From: Microbulbifer agarilyticus
GTDB lineage: Bacteria > Pseudomonadota > Gammaproteobacteria > Pseudomonadales > Cellvibrionaceae
Assembly: GCF_020171345.1 (NCBI RefSeq)
Contig: NZ_JAIUZM010000004.1
Coordinates: forward strand, 62,001-126,000
Direction of reading: 5' to 3'
Length of the DNA stretch: 64,000 nucleotides
Below the pieces are notes generated by a model. The model had not been told where the DNA came from. It saw nothing but the letters and a program-made list of their open reading frames with translations, and did no database searches. Both the position numbers and the translations under genes were made by a program. This document shows positions 54,877 through 63,298 of the stretch, piece after piece. The stretch's first letter is position 1, and every line of letters begins with the position of its first letter.

Positions 54877-56394
54877 TTAAAGCTCCTTGGCCCGTTCCTG
54901 CATCTTGATCACATCTTTCATGCGTTGCTCCAAAATCGCATGGGTCTGGTAATCGTTTTTCGCCAGGCGCACACCGTGGCGCAGGTGCTGCAGGGCTTTA
55001 TCGAACACGCCATTTAAGATGTAGTACTCCGCGCGCGCCTCGTGCACGCCGACAATATCCCCGGCCAAACCGTGGGTTTCCGCCAGTAGGTACCAAACCG
55101 CCGGGTCTTTGCGGCGCACGCGGCTGTGCTTCTTCAGGATGCGCTCCGCGGCCAGATAGTTTCCCGCCTTGAAGTGGGCGTTCGCCAGGCCCATGGTCAG
55201 GGCGTGGTTTTTCGGATTCTTGTTGACCGCTTTTTGCAGGCGATTGGTCGCGCTGGTGTAGTCCTGGCGGACAAGATCGATATCTGCACGCGCCAGTACA
55301 AAGGCGTCTTTGTCGGGCTCTTTGTCCAGCAGCGGCTGCAGGGTGTCGATGGCGGTATCGGGTTTGCCGGCGGAAGTTTGCGCCAGTGCCAGGCCGTAGC
55401 GGGCGGCGTCTTCATTGTCGTTGATGCCGCGCAGCTCCGCTTGGAAGCGCTTCACTGCCTGTTGTGGTGTAGCCTCCGCGGCTACGCGAATACGCGCACG
55501 CATCAGGTGGTATTCGCGGCTGTTGCGCAGTGGCACCTTGTCCATGCGGTTGGCCCGCAGCTTGGCGTCTGCGATACGCTTCTCGGTGACCGGGTGCGTG
55601 AGCAGGAATTCTGGTGGGCGGCGATAGTAGCGGGTCGCTTTCAGCATTTGCTCGAACATTTCGCCCGCGGCCTGCGGGTCCATGCCGGCCTTGGCCAGGG
55701 TTTCGATGCCTACGCGGTCGGCTTCCTGCTCGTTCTGGCGGGAAAAGCGCAGTTGGTTGTCCAGCGCGGCGGCCTGGGTCGCGGTCATGGCGGCGAGGCC
55801 AGCATCGCCGCCGGCGGTCGCCGCCAGCACCAGGGCGCCCAGCATGCCGGCGAGGGTGGGTAGGGTGCTGTTGCGCTGTGCTTCCAGAGAGCGGGCGTAG
55901 TGGCGCTGGCTCAGGTGCGCGAGTTCGTGCGCCAAAACCGAGGCAAACTGGTCTTCGTTTTCGGCAAACAGAAACAGGCCGGTATGGACGCCGACCACGC
56001 CACCGGGCACGGCAAACGCATTCATGGTTTCGTTGTTCACCACAACGACGTCGAGGCTTTTGTCTTCCAGTGGGCTGTATTCCGCCAGTGCCTGCAGTGA
56101 ATTTTCGACATACTGCTGCAGCAGGGCGTCACTGGATGTACGCACCTGACTGCGAAACATGCGCAGCCACATGCTGCCCAGTTCTTTTTCGCGCGCGCGG
56201 GAAACCAGGCCGCTGCTGGTGTCGCCCAGCATGGGGAGTTGGATGTGGTGGTCGCCCTGAGCAGTTGCCGCCAATGGCGCGGCGGTCAATAGTAGCCCGG
56301 CGGTGAGGGCCGAAATAAAGCCGGCCGCGCGCTGACGCAGGCGCATGCAGCTGCGACGGATTCGGTTTCTGAATGATCTCGGGTTCTCGGTCAT
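54877..56394 (-). CDS. bepA: M48 family metalloprotease with TPR repeats, BepA-type
   Basis: BepA is a periplasmic protease and chaperone that checks outer-membrane assembly (LptD, BAM). The 505-residue protein carries a signal peptide after a basic N-terminus, the zinc motif HELAH (in SVLAHELAHLSQRH near residue 168), the downstream glutamate region (NEQEADRVGIE), and four or so C-terminal TPR repeats (LGLANAHFKAGNYLAAERIL among them). Starts at 56394 and 56346 are both possible; the latter gives a shorter, more typical signal peptide. It is convergent with nadA and divergent from the TusA-like gene. Confidence 0.92.
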   Translation of the reverse strand: MTENPRSFRNRIRRSCMRLRQRAAGFISALTAGLLLTAAPLAATAQGDHHIQLPMLGDTSSGLVSRAREKELGSMWLRMFRSQVRTSSDALLQQYVENSLQALAEYSPLEDKSLDVVVVNNETMNAFAVPGGVVGVHTGLFLFAENEDQFASVLAHELAHLSQRHYARSLEAQRNSTLPTLAGMLGALVLAATAGGDAGLAAMTATQAAALDNQLRFSRQNEQEADRVGIETLAKAGMDPQAAGEMFEQMLKATRYYRRPPEFLLTHPVTEKRIADAKLRANRMDKVPLRNSREYHLMRARIRVAAEATPQQAVKRFQAELRGINDNEDAARYGLALAQTSAGKPDTAIDTLQPLLDKEPDKDAFVLARADIDLVRQDYTSATNRLQKAVNKNPKNHALTMGLANAHFKAGNYLAAERILKKHSRVRRKDPAVWYLLAETHGLAGDIVGVHEARAEYYILNGVFDKALQHLRHGVRLAKNDYQTHAILEQRMKDVIKMQERAKEL

Positions 56395-56558
56395 AATATT
56401 ACTGCGCCTGCCGGGTTTCCTGCCGCTAACACTATACGTAACCCTGTAAGACTGTCGAGGTTTTGAACAGCTCCAGGGTAAAAGGTTCAGCTCTATGGCC
56501 CATTGACCCATGGGCACCGGTATAATTCATCGCATTTACGGTTCTTAACCGCGTTTTT

Positions 56559-56837
56559 ATGACCAGTTCCGCAAAACAGGCCAGTCTGGCACCGGATATT
56601 GTGTGGGCCTCTGCTGTAAGGGTAGATGCCAGCGGGCAGCCGTGCCCGCAACCACTGCTCGCCATGCGGCGGGCCCTGAAGCAGTTGGCACCGGGCGAGA
56701 TTTTGCATTTGATTGCAACCGATCCCGCGTCACAGCGGGATATCCGCAGCTTTAGTGAGTTGAGCGGCGTACCCTTAATGCGAGCTGAAATTGACGGTGA
56801 ATTCTTCCATTATTGGCTGCAGCAGATCGACTCGTGA
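56559..56837 (+). CDS. TusA-family sulfurtransferase
   Basis: The 92-residue protein has the TusA/SirA fold with the active-site CPxP (DASGQPCPQPLL, Cys29). TusA proteins relay sulfur as persulfide, for example to tRNA 2-thiouridine or molybdenum cofactor synthesis. This one has a slightly longer N-terminus than E. coli TusA (81) and stands with its own promoter region divergent from bepA, so the exact pathway is open. Confidence 0.9.
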   Translation: MTSSAKQASLAPDIVWASAVRVDASGQPCPQPLLAMRRALKQLAPGEILHLIATDPASQRDIRSFSELSGVPLMRAEIDGEFFHYWLQQIDS

Positions 56838-56971
56838 CTAAGTGTCCACAGGTCGCGGCAATGGAGGTGCGATCCGAGCGCGATAAATGCGCCATAGATA
56901 CGCTAAAGATACGCAATAATTTTGAGTTTGATCTGAGTTAGATCCTAAAGAGTTTCGAGAGAACAGCATTT

Positions 56972-58072
56972 ATGTATGCGATTGTTAAGGGGTGGGTAAA
57001 TCGCTATTTCGGCCAGGAAGAGGTGGTACTGCTGGTACTGCTGCTGCTGGCTGCGCTGATTGTGCTCGCCACATTGGGTGGTGTGCTGGCGCCAGTGCTG
57101 GCGGCGCTGGTGATTGCCTTTTTGATGCAGGGGATGGTGCAGCGTCTGGAATCCTGGAAGGTGCCGCACTGGCTGTCGGTGAGTATTGCCTGCCTGGTGC
57201 TGGTGGGCATCATCGCGGCCCTGTTGTTTGTAGTACTACCTATTATATGGCGGCAGGCGGTGCGTCTGTTTTCCGAGCTGCCCAATATGATCGCCAGTGG
57301 CAAAGATTTATTGGTGTTGCTGCCGGAGCAGTACCCGCGCCTGATCACGGCGCAACAAATTGATGAAATCTTCACTACCGTCGGCAGTGAGCTGGGGGGG
57401 ATTGGCCAGACCTTGCTGACCTTCTCGCTGGCCAACCTGCCGATTCTGGCGGCGGCGCTGATTTATCTGGTGGTTGTACCCATTCTGGTGTTCTTCTTTC
57501 TCAAGGACTCCAAGCAGCTGTTGCGCTGGTGCGCCTCCTTCCTGCCCCATCAGCGTCCGATGCTGCGCCAGATCTGGTATGAAATGAATGATCAGGTGGC
57601 GAACTATGTCCGCGGCAAGGTCATCGAGATTGCTATCGTGGGTGTGGTAAGTTACGTCGCCTTCCTGTTGCTGGGGGTAAATTACGCGCTGCTGCTGGCG
57701 GCCGCGGTGGGCCTGTCGGTGTTGATTCCCTATATCGGGGCGGCGGTGGTCACCATCCCGGTGGCGATGATCGGTTTGTTCCAGTGGGGTTGGAGCAGTG
57801 AGTTTTTCTGGTTGATGTTCGCCTACGGCATGATCCAGCTGCTCGATGGCAACGTGCTGGTGCCGATCCTGTTTTCCGAGGCGGTCAACCTGCATCCGGT
57901 GGCCATTATTCTGGCGGTGCTAGTGTTTGGTGGTATCTGGGGCTTCTGGGGCGTTTTCTTTGCCATTCCTCTGGCCACGCTCGCCAAGGCCATTCTCAAT
58001 GCCTGGCCCACCAGTGAGCACCAGGCGGAGTGGGCCAGGGAAGCGGCGGCCAGTGCCGACAGTGAAGTTTGA
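56972..58072 (+). CDS. AI-2E family (PerM-type) membrane transporter
   Basis: The 366-residue protein has about eight transmembrane helices: two near the N-terminus (residues 20-45 and 65-90), then a cluster from 150 to 345, with the AI-2E domain. PerM-like proteins have been linked to export of autoinducer 2 or to sodium/proton exchange, but the substrate cannot be told from sequence. It has the family's VVPILVFFFLKDS and GYVAFLLLGVNYALLLA-like stretches. It lies 134 bp after the TusA-like gene and before purC. Confidence 0.9.
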   Translation: MYAIVKGWVNRYFGQEEVVLLVLLLLAALIVLATLGGVLAPVLAALVIAFLMQGMVQRLESWKVPHWLSVSIACLVLVGIIAALLFVVLPIIWRQAVRLFSELPNMIASGKDLLVLLPEQYPRLITAQQIDEIFTTVGSELGGIGQTLLTFSLANLPILAAALIYLVVVPILVFFFLKDSKQLLRWCASFLPHQRPMLRQIWYEMNDQVANYVRGKVIEIAIVGVVSYVAFLLLGVNYALLLAAAVGLSVLIPYIGAAVVTIPVAMIGLFQWGWSSEFFWLMFAYGMIQLLDGNVLVPILFSEAVNLHPVAIILAVLVFGGIWGFWGVFFAIPLATLAKAILNAWPTSEHQAEWAREAAASADSEV

Positions 58073-58144
58073 GTCCAGCGATCGCCTCTGATTGAGCGCC
58101 GGCACTGATTTGGACTGTCACTTTTTCGACGGTTGGGGGTTTGC

Positions 58145-58150
58145 TAGAAT
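58145..58150 (+). promoter_or_regulatory. Extended -10 promoter of purC
   Basis: TGCTAGAAT is an extended -10 (TGnTAGAAT). The -35 is weak. Transcription would begin near 58157, placing the hairpin at 58168-58187 in the leader. Confidence 0.45.
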
Positions 58151-58167
58151 CCCGCGCCTGAATTTCT

Positions 58168-58187
58168 AGCCCCGCTGTCGCGGGGCT
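58168..58187 (+). terminator. Hairpin in the purC leader
   Basis: AGCCCCGC pairs with GCGGGGCT over TGTC, followed by a broken T-rich tail (TTGTGTCTATCTATTAT). It lies 50 bp before the ATG. It could be an attenuator of purC or the terminator of the upstream permease gene. Confidence 0.5.
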
Positions 58188-58237
58188 TGTGTCTATCTAT
58201 TATCTATACCCGTCTTTCTAACGGCACAGGAAACTCC

Positions 58238-59341
58238 ATGAGCCTCGCAGACAAAGTCCTCGCGGTGAACAATGATCTCCCGATTCGCACCGATAAGCCG
58301 GTCCACAGTGGCAAGGTGCGCTCGGTCTACTGGCTGACCGCGGCAGACAGTGCCCGCCTGATCAAGGAAAAGGGCTACCCGGTGGCCGCAGATGCGCCGC
58401 TGGCGGTGATGGTGATTTCCGACCGGATGTCGGCGTTCGATTGCATCTGGAAAGGCGAGAATGGCCTGCGCGGCGTTCCGGGCAAGGGTGCGGCACTGAA
58501 TGCTGTAGCCAATCACTGGTTCAAGCGCTTCAAGGAGCAGGGCTTGGCGGACAGCCACATTCTGGATATTCCCCATCCCGCGGTGTGGATTGTGCAGAAG
58601 GCCCGCCCGGTGATGATTGAGGCCATCGCTCGCCAGTACATTACCGGCTCCATGTGGCGTGCTTACAGCAAGGGCGAACGGGAGTTCTGTGGCATCCAGC
58701 TGCCGGATGGCCTGCAAAAGGACCAGAAGCTTCCCGAACTGCTGATTACCCCGTCTACCAAGGGGATTCTCAAGGGAATTCCGGGGGTCCCGGAAGCGGA
58801 CGATGTAAACATTACTCGCCAGAATATCCTGGAGAATTTTGCCGCGTTTAATTTCCAGAGCGCTGAGGATATTGATCGCTACGAGCAGCTTCTGAAAGAG
58901 GGCTTTGGTGTTATCTCGGCCGAGCTCGAAAAGCTGGATCAGGTGTTTGTAGATACCAAGTTCGAGTTTGGCTATGTCAGTGACGCAGAAGGTCGTGAAA
59001 AGCTGATCTACATGGATGAAGTGGGTACCCCGGACTCGTCCCGCATCTGGGATGGCCCTCAGTACCGCAATGGCGAAGTTGTGGAAAACTCAAAAGAAGG
59101 TTTCCGCCAGGCACTGCTGAATCATTTTCCGGATCCGGATATTCTACTGAATAAAGATCGTATGGATGAGCGCCTGGCGCTTGCCCGTGACAATGAGTTG
59201 CCGGAATCCATGTTGATAGCGGTTTCCAATACCTATGTGGGTATCGCTGAAAAGATCATCGGCGAAAAACTGGTGATTTCGGACAACCCCAAGGCGGAAA
59301 TCATCGAGGTATTGCGGGATGGGTATGGCCTGATCGACTAG
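58238..59341 (+). CDS. purC: SAICAR synthase PurC
   Basis: PurC makes SAICAR from CAIR and aspartate in purine synthesis. The 367-residue form is the longer type found in several marine gammaproteobacteria, in contrast to the 237-residue E. coli enzyme. Signature stretches are SGKVRSVYW near the start, [26 protein letters not shown] and [14 protein letters not shown] lies before the ATG at 58238; the frame is open 17 codons upstream without support. Confidence 0.95.
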   Translation: MSLADKVLAVNNDLPIRTDKPVHSGKVRSVYWLTAADSARLIKEKGYPVAADAPLAVMVISDRMSAFDCIWKGENGLRGVPGKGAALNAVANHWFKRFKEQGLADSHILDIPHPAVWIVQKARPVMIEAIARQYITGSMWRAYSKGEREFCGIQLPDGLQKDQKLPELLITPSTKGILKGIPGVPEADDVNITRQNILENFAAFNFQSAEDIDRYEQLLKEGFGVISAELEKLDQVFVDTKFEFGYVSDAEGREKLIYMDEVGTPDSSRIWDGPQYRNGEVVENSKEGFRQALLNHFPDPDILLNKDRMDERLALARDNELPESMLIAVSNTYVGIAEKIIGEKLVISDNPKAEIIEVLRDGYGLID

Positions 59342-59520
59342 GCTCCCACTTATCCCCACATTTTCAGAAACCGGCCCCGTGCCGGTTTTTGCGTTTTTGG
59401 CATTGTATTTTGTGCCTTGCCATATTTCGCCACAATTGACCTGCAGTTCGCCCGATTGATTCCCCGGCGGTGCCCGATTGCCTGTGTGTAATACCTCCAC
59501 TCATTGATTTGGAGGCTCTC

Positions 59521-61983
59521 GTGAACCGACCGCTTTTTCCATCACCGCGCATCGAGCGCGACTTGTTGATTCTTCCTACCAGCGAATATTACCGCCGCCG
59601 CTACCGCAAAAGTCGCGTTGGCAGCTGGCTGCTGTTCACCGTGACCACGCTCGCCGTGCTCCTTGCTGCCGTCGGGGCGAGAGCGGAAGACGCATCGCAA
59701 GCACTGGCTTACGAACAGGTGGCGCTAGAAGATGCCGGTAGCGGCGACTTACTGCTTGTAGGCAGGGAGGCGGGGGCCTTTGAGCCAGCATTACACCTGT
59801 CGACTGCGGTCGATATGCGGGTGCGTGGGTTGGTGGCAGAGGTGCAAATTGCGCAGACATTTACCAACACCAGCAATCACTGGCGGGAGGCCGTCTACGT
59901 ACTGCCGCTGCCGGAAAATGCCGCGGTACGCGGCATGGAGATTGTCATTGGCGAGCGCAGAATTGTCGGCAAGGTGCGCGAGCGTGAAGAGGCGAAGAAG
60001 GTGTATACCGAAGCGCGCGCGGCGGGCAAGCGCGCAGCGTTGCTGGAGCAGCAGCGGCCGAACATGTTTACCAGTCGTGTCGCCAATATCGCACCGGGTG
60101 AAAAAATTGCCGTTGAGGTGCGCTATCTGCAAACACTTAAATTTGATCGCGATCAATTCAGCCTGCGCCTGCCGAGTACCCTTACGCCGCGCTATATTCC
60201 CGGGGTGCAGGGCGAGCTTTCTCAAGAGTCAGCACAAGAGCCTGTACAAGAGCCTGTACAAGAGCCTGTACAAGAGCCTGTACAAGAGCTCGCGCTCAAT
60301 CCCCACGGCTGGTCGCTGCCTACGGACCAGGTGCCGGATGCGCAGCATATTACCCCCTTCATGATGCCGATGGCGGAACTGGCAAGCCGTGGCAGCCACC
60401 AGATGTCGATTCATGTCGACCTCGGCATGGGGTTGCCGCTGGCAGACATTTATAGCCCTTATCACGAGGTGGACTTTCGTCGCCAGGACGGGAATCGGTA
60501 CCAGGTGCAGTTGAAAGGAGGCTCGGCGCCAATGGACCGCGACTTTGTGTTGCACTGGCGGCCGCAGATGTCCTCCATGCCTTCCGCCGCATTGTTTGCA
60601 GAGCAATCACAAGGTGACAGCGCACAATATCTGCAGTTGTTGCTGTTGCCTCCACGGGAATCCGGCGCGACTCGCAGGTTGCCCCGGGAAGTGGTGTATG
60701 TGGTCGATACCTCCGGCTCCATGGGCGGCAACTCGATCCGTCAGGCCAAGGAAAGTCTGCTGCTTGCGTTATCGCGGCTCGATGCGCAGGACCGGTTCAA
60801 CATTATTGAATTTAACAGCCACCACCGATCTTTTTATCCGCGTCCCGTCACTGCCAGTCAGGAGAATATTCACCGCGCGCGCGACTGGGTGGAATCGCTG
60901 AGTGCTACCGGCGGCACAGAGATGGCGCCTGCGTTGAAAGAAGCCTTATCCCAGCAGTTGGATGAGCAGGCTGGTGAGCTGGTGCGTCAGGTGGTGTTTA
61001 TTACCGATGGTGCGGTTGGCAATGAGCGGGCACTGTTTGAAATTATCCAGCAACGACTCGGCCAGGTGCGTTTGTTTACCGTGGGCATCGGTTCAGCGCC
61101 CAACAGTCACTTCATGACCAAGGCCGCGCAAATAGGCCGTGGCAGTGCGGTACATATCGGTGACCTGGGTGAAGTGCAGGTGCAAATGGGCCGCTTGTTC
61201 GAGAAGCTGGAAAACCCACTGGTGACGGATCTGCGCGTAGACTTCCCGCGTGGAATCAAACTCGAGGGTTACCCAAAGCAGCTGCCCGATCTGTATCTGG
61301 GTGAGCCGGTGCGGTTGGTTGCACGGATCGAAGGCCAGCCCCTGGGGGTGCCATCGAGCGGAGAGCTGGTTGTCAGTGGTCGTCTTGCGGGCAAGCGATT
61401 TTCCCGCAGTATTTCGTTATCGCAACTGGCAGTGGATCAGCAGGGCGATGAAATAGGCAGTGTGTGGGCGCGCGCAAAAATTGCCGCGTTACGGGATATG
61501 CAACGCCAGCGCGGCCCCCTGGCAGGAACCACAGGTGAAGGCGAACGGGTCGAAGGTTCGCTCAAACAACAAATTCTCACGCTGGCGCTCCGTTACCAGT
61601 TGGCCAGTCCCTACACCAGCTTTGTTGCTGTCGAAGAGGCCCCGGTGCGTTCACAGGTCGAAACGCTGAAGTCCAGTTCTGTGCCCAATGCGGTTGCCAG
61701 TGGCCAGAACCTGCAACGCTTCACCTATCCCTCTACGGCGGCCGGCGTTTATGGGCAATTTTTTACTGCCTTGCTGTTGCTCCTCTGTGGTTGGGGGCTG
61801 CGCGCACGCGCCGCAATCGTGCGAAGTGTGCGTGCGCTGCTGTACGGTCTCGTTCCCGATGTGCGTCGCTGCCAAACGCGTCTGGAACATTTCCTGGCGC
61901 GACGCCTTTCTCCGGCAACAATAAAATCGGGTGAATTGCCGCCGCACGTTATTGGCACGCGTATTCCAGGGGTTCAGAAATGA
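59521..61983 (+). CDS. Marine proteobacterial sortase target protein (VIT and vWA domains)
   Basis: The 820-residue protein is the usual partner of class GN sortases. An N-terminal membrane anchor or signal (SWLLFTVTTLAVLLAAVGARAED, split) is followed by a VIT domain (about residues 90-240), a QEPV tandem repeat (240-256) and a vWA domain whose MIDAS is VVDTSGSMGG near residue 396. The C-terminal sorting-like signal YPSTAAG leads into a hydrophobic segment (about 745-765) and an Arg-rich stretch. Unlike typical targets, about 55 residues follow it. GGAGG lies five bases before the GTG start at 59521. Its stop overlaps the sortase ATG (ATGA). The molecule is probably displayed on the cell surface or envelope; its role is unknown. 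Confidence 0.88.
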   Translation: MNRPLFPSPRIERDLLILPTSEYYRRRYRKSRVGSWLLFTVTTLAVLLAAVGARAEDASQALAYEQVALEDAGSGDLLLVGREAGAFEPALHLSTAVDMRVRGLVAEVQIAQTFTNTSNHWREAVYVLPLPENAAVRGMEIVIGERRIVGKVREREEAKKVYTEARAAGKRAALLEQQRPNMFTSRVANIAPGEKIAVEVRYLQTLKFDRDQFSLRLPSTLTPRYIPGVQGELSQESAQEPVQEPVQEPVQEPVQELALNPHGWSLPTDQVPDAQHITPFMMPMAELASRGSHQMSIHVDLGMGLPLADIYSPYHEVDFRRQDGNRYQVQLKGGSAPMDRDFVLHWRPQMSSMPSAALFAEQSQGDSAQYLQLLLLPPRESGATRRLPREVVYVVDTSGSMGGNSIRQAKESLLLALSRLDAQDRFNIIEFNSHHRSFYPRPVTASQENIHRARDWVESLSATGGTEMAPALKEALSQQLDEQAGELVRQVVFITDGAVGNERALFEIIQQRLGQVRLFTVGIGSAPNSHFMTKAAQIGRGSAVHIGDLGEVQVQMGRLFEKLENPLVTDLRVDFPRGIKLEGYPKQLPDLYLGEPVRLVARIEGQPLGVPSSGELVVSGRLAGKRFSRSISLSQLAVDQQGDEIGSVWARAKIAALRDMQRQRGPLAGTTGEGERVEGSLKQQILTLALRYQLASPYTSFVAVEEAPVRSQVETLKSSSVPNAVASGQNLQRFTYPSTAAGVYGQFFTALLLLLCGWGLRARAAIVRSVRALLYGLVPDVRRCQTRLEHFLARRLSPATIKSGELPPHVIGTRIPGVQK
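60241..60288 (+). repeat. Four 12-bp tandem repeats in the sortase target gene
   Basis: CCTGTACAAGAG occurs four times without change and encodes QEPV repeats; a degenerate unit precedes it at 60229-60240. Such arrays change copy number easily by slippage while keeping the frame. Confidence 0.95.
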
Positions 61984-62597
61984 ACCGCACGTGGTTATCT
62001 AAACGTTTGCTTCCACTGCTGTTGATCGCTGCCGGTGTGTGGCAGCTGGCGAGCGCCAGCTGGATACTGGTGAAAGCGGAATTGTCGCAGTACCTGATCA
62101 GCAGAGCCTGGGAGCGGCAGTTGCACGCGGGAGAGATTCAAAAGCCGTGGCCCTGGGCGGATACCTGGCCGGTAGCGCGGCTCAAACTGGACCAGCAAAA
62201 ACCTTTGGTGGTATTGCAGGGGATCACGGGTGAGGCGCTCGCCTTCGGGCCCGGCTTACATGAGGCTTCAGCGCTGCCGTTTGCGCAAGAGCACGCTGGT
62301 AATACTTCCGTACGCACCACGGTCATTGCCGCGCACCGCGACACCCACTTCCGCGGGCTGGAAAAGTTGCAGGCGGGGATGGGGGTGCAACTGCAGGCAC
62401 GCGATGGACGGTGGCAGCACTATCGAGTGCTGGGTACCAAAGTGGTGGACAGTACGCGTGAGACGCTGCCAATCAGCGACCGGCCCGGCTTGTTGCTGGT
62501 TACCTGCTATCCCTTTGGGAGCCTGGAGGCGGGAGGCCCGCTGCGCTACCTGGTCTACGCGGAGCCGGTGCCGGACGCTGCGGTGATTCAGCTGTAA
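61980..62597 (+). CDS. Class GN sortase (marine proteobacterial sortase)
   Basis: The 205-residue transpeptidase has an N-terminal membrane anchor (about residues 9-30) and the sortase catalytic set His119 (AAHRDTHF), Cys176 (LVTCYPF) and Arg189 (PLRYLVY). Class GN sortases of marine Gram-negative bacteria are encoded next to one dedicated target with VIT and vWA domains, exactly as here, and the four-base overlap means coupled translation. The enzyme probably cleaves the target's C-terminal signal in the inner membrane and joins it to an acceptor, which is unknown in Gram-negative cells. Confidence 0.93.
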   Translation: MNRTWLSKRLLPLLLIAAGVWQLASASWILVKAELSQYLISRAWERQLHAGEIQKPWPWADTWPVARLKLDQQKPLVVLQGITGEALAFGPGLHEASALPFAQEHAGNTSVRTTVIAAHRDTHFRGLEKLQAGMGVQLQARDGRWQHYRVLGTKVVDSTRETLPISDRPGLLLVTCYPFGSLEAGGPLRYLVYAEPVPDAAVIQL

Positions 62598-62619
62598 CCG
62601 CAAAGGGTTGCTTGATTCT

Positions 62620-62654
62620 GGCCATGCCCACCGAAAATGGGTGGGCGTGTGGCC
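62620..62654 (+). terminator. GC-rich hairpin after the sortase gene
   Basis: GCCCACC (62626-62632) pairs with GGTGGGC (62640-62646), and GGCC at both ends can extend the stem. No T-run follows, so it is a weak terminator candidate. Confidence 0.4.
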
Positions 62655-62870
62655 TGTCGAGTGCCGCAAATGTTGCAGGCCAATCGGCGCTTTTGGTTAT
62701 TGACGGATTGGCGCAATACAGGTTGGCGTGGGAAGTCACCATCCCGCCAATCTCGCTTTAGTTGGTACATGCGTGACCAAAAAGCGATTTTTGGACTCTA
62801 TTTTGTAATAGAATTTCCCGCATTGGCGACAAAATCATCCGCCAATACCACTTTGTGGAAACTATTTGTT

Positions 62871-62898
62871 TTGCAATTTGGTTTTATTTGTTACTAAT
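62871..62898 (+). promoter_or_regulatory. Candidate aceE promoter
   Basis: TTGCAA (62871-62876) and TACTAA (62892-62897) are 15-16 bases apart in an AT-rich stretch, directly before the GntR-type palindrome. Confidence 0.35.
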
Positions 62899-62918
62899 CG
62901 TCCTATCTGGAAAAACTT

Positions 62919-62935
62919 TTGTAGTAATACTACAA
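62919..62935. promoter_or_regulatory. GntR/FadR-type palindromic operator upstream of aceE
   Basis: TTGTAGTAATACTACAA is a perfect 17-bp palindrome. Its centre GTAATAC fits the FadR-subfamily GntR consensus (GTM-N-KAC), to which the pyruvate-responsive regulator PdhR belongs. It lies about 20 bp downstream of the candidate -10 and about 365 bp before the aceE start. Confidence 0.5.
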
Positions 62936-63298
62936 TCGCCCCCGCTTGAGCACTTACCGCCTGTTTTTATGTGGTGATGCCTGTGCGCTGCGAGGCGCTG
63001 GCCCTACATTTAGCAGGTCGTGAATTCAACGCCGAATTCAAAGTCGAGCCGGTCAGCGGAGCCTCAGGTTCCCAGCCGGCGGTATTCCGTCGCACAGCCC
63101 TTTTCAGCACTCAAGCGCTTGTCAGTACTGAACTGCTGATCAGTGAAAATCGCTTTTCCGGCCATTTTTGGTGGCGAATTGGCGAGGAAGGTGCCTGACT
63201 CGGGGGGAATTCCCCGCATTTGCGGTACTGTTGCGCGGCAAAAAATTCTGACCATAAAAACACCGACTCGACGTCGTATATTCGCCGAGGAGCATTTG

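Larger units (their letters stand above)
62598..63298. other. Long leader region upstream of aceE
   Basis: No credible gene lies in this 701-bp stretch. It carries a stem-loop just after the sortase gene (62620-62654, core GCCCACC/GGTGGGC), an AT-rich promoter-like stretch (62820-62900) and the palindrome at 62919-62935. A 75-codon open frame at 62971-63198 has no ribosome site or known relative that I can recognise. The length suggests regulated expression of the pyruvate dehydrogenase operon. Confidence 0.5.

Noticed and set aside
18723-58187. Hairpins with a CCCCGC/GCGGGG core at 18723, 21219, 40273, 43971 and 58168 as one dispersed repeat family
   Set aside because: Only the short GC-rich stem is shared; loops and flanks differ and most have terminator T-tracts, so they are better read as ordinary terminators.
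62971-63198. A 75-codon open frame between the sortase gene and aceE
   Set aside because: It has no convincing ribosome site and no recognisable family; it is treated as part of the aceE leader.
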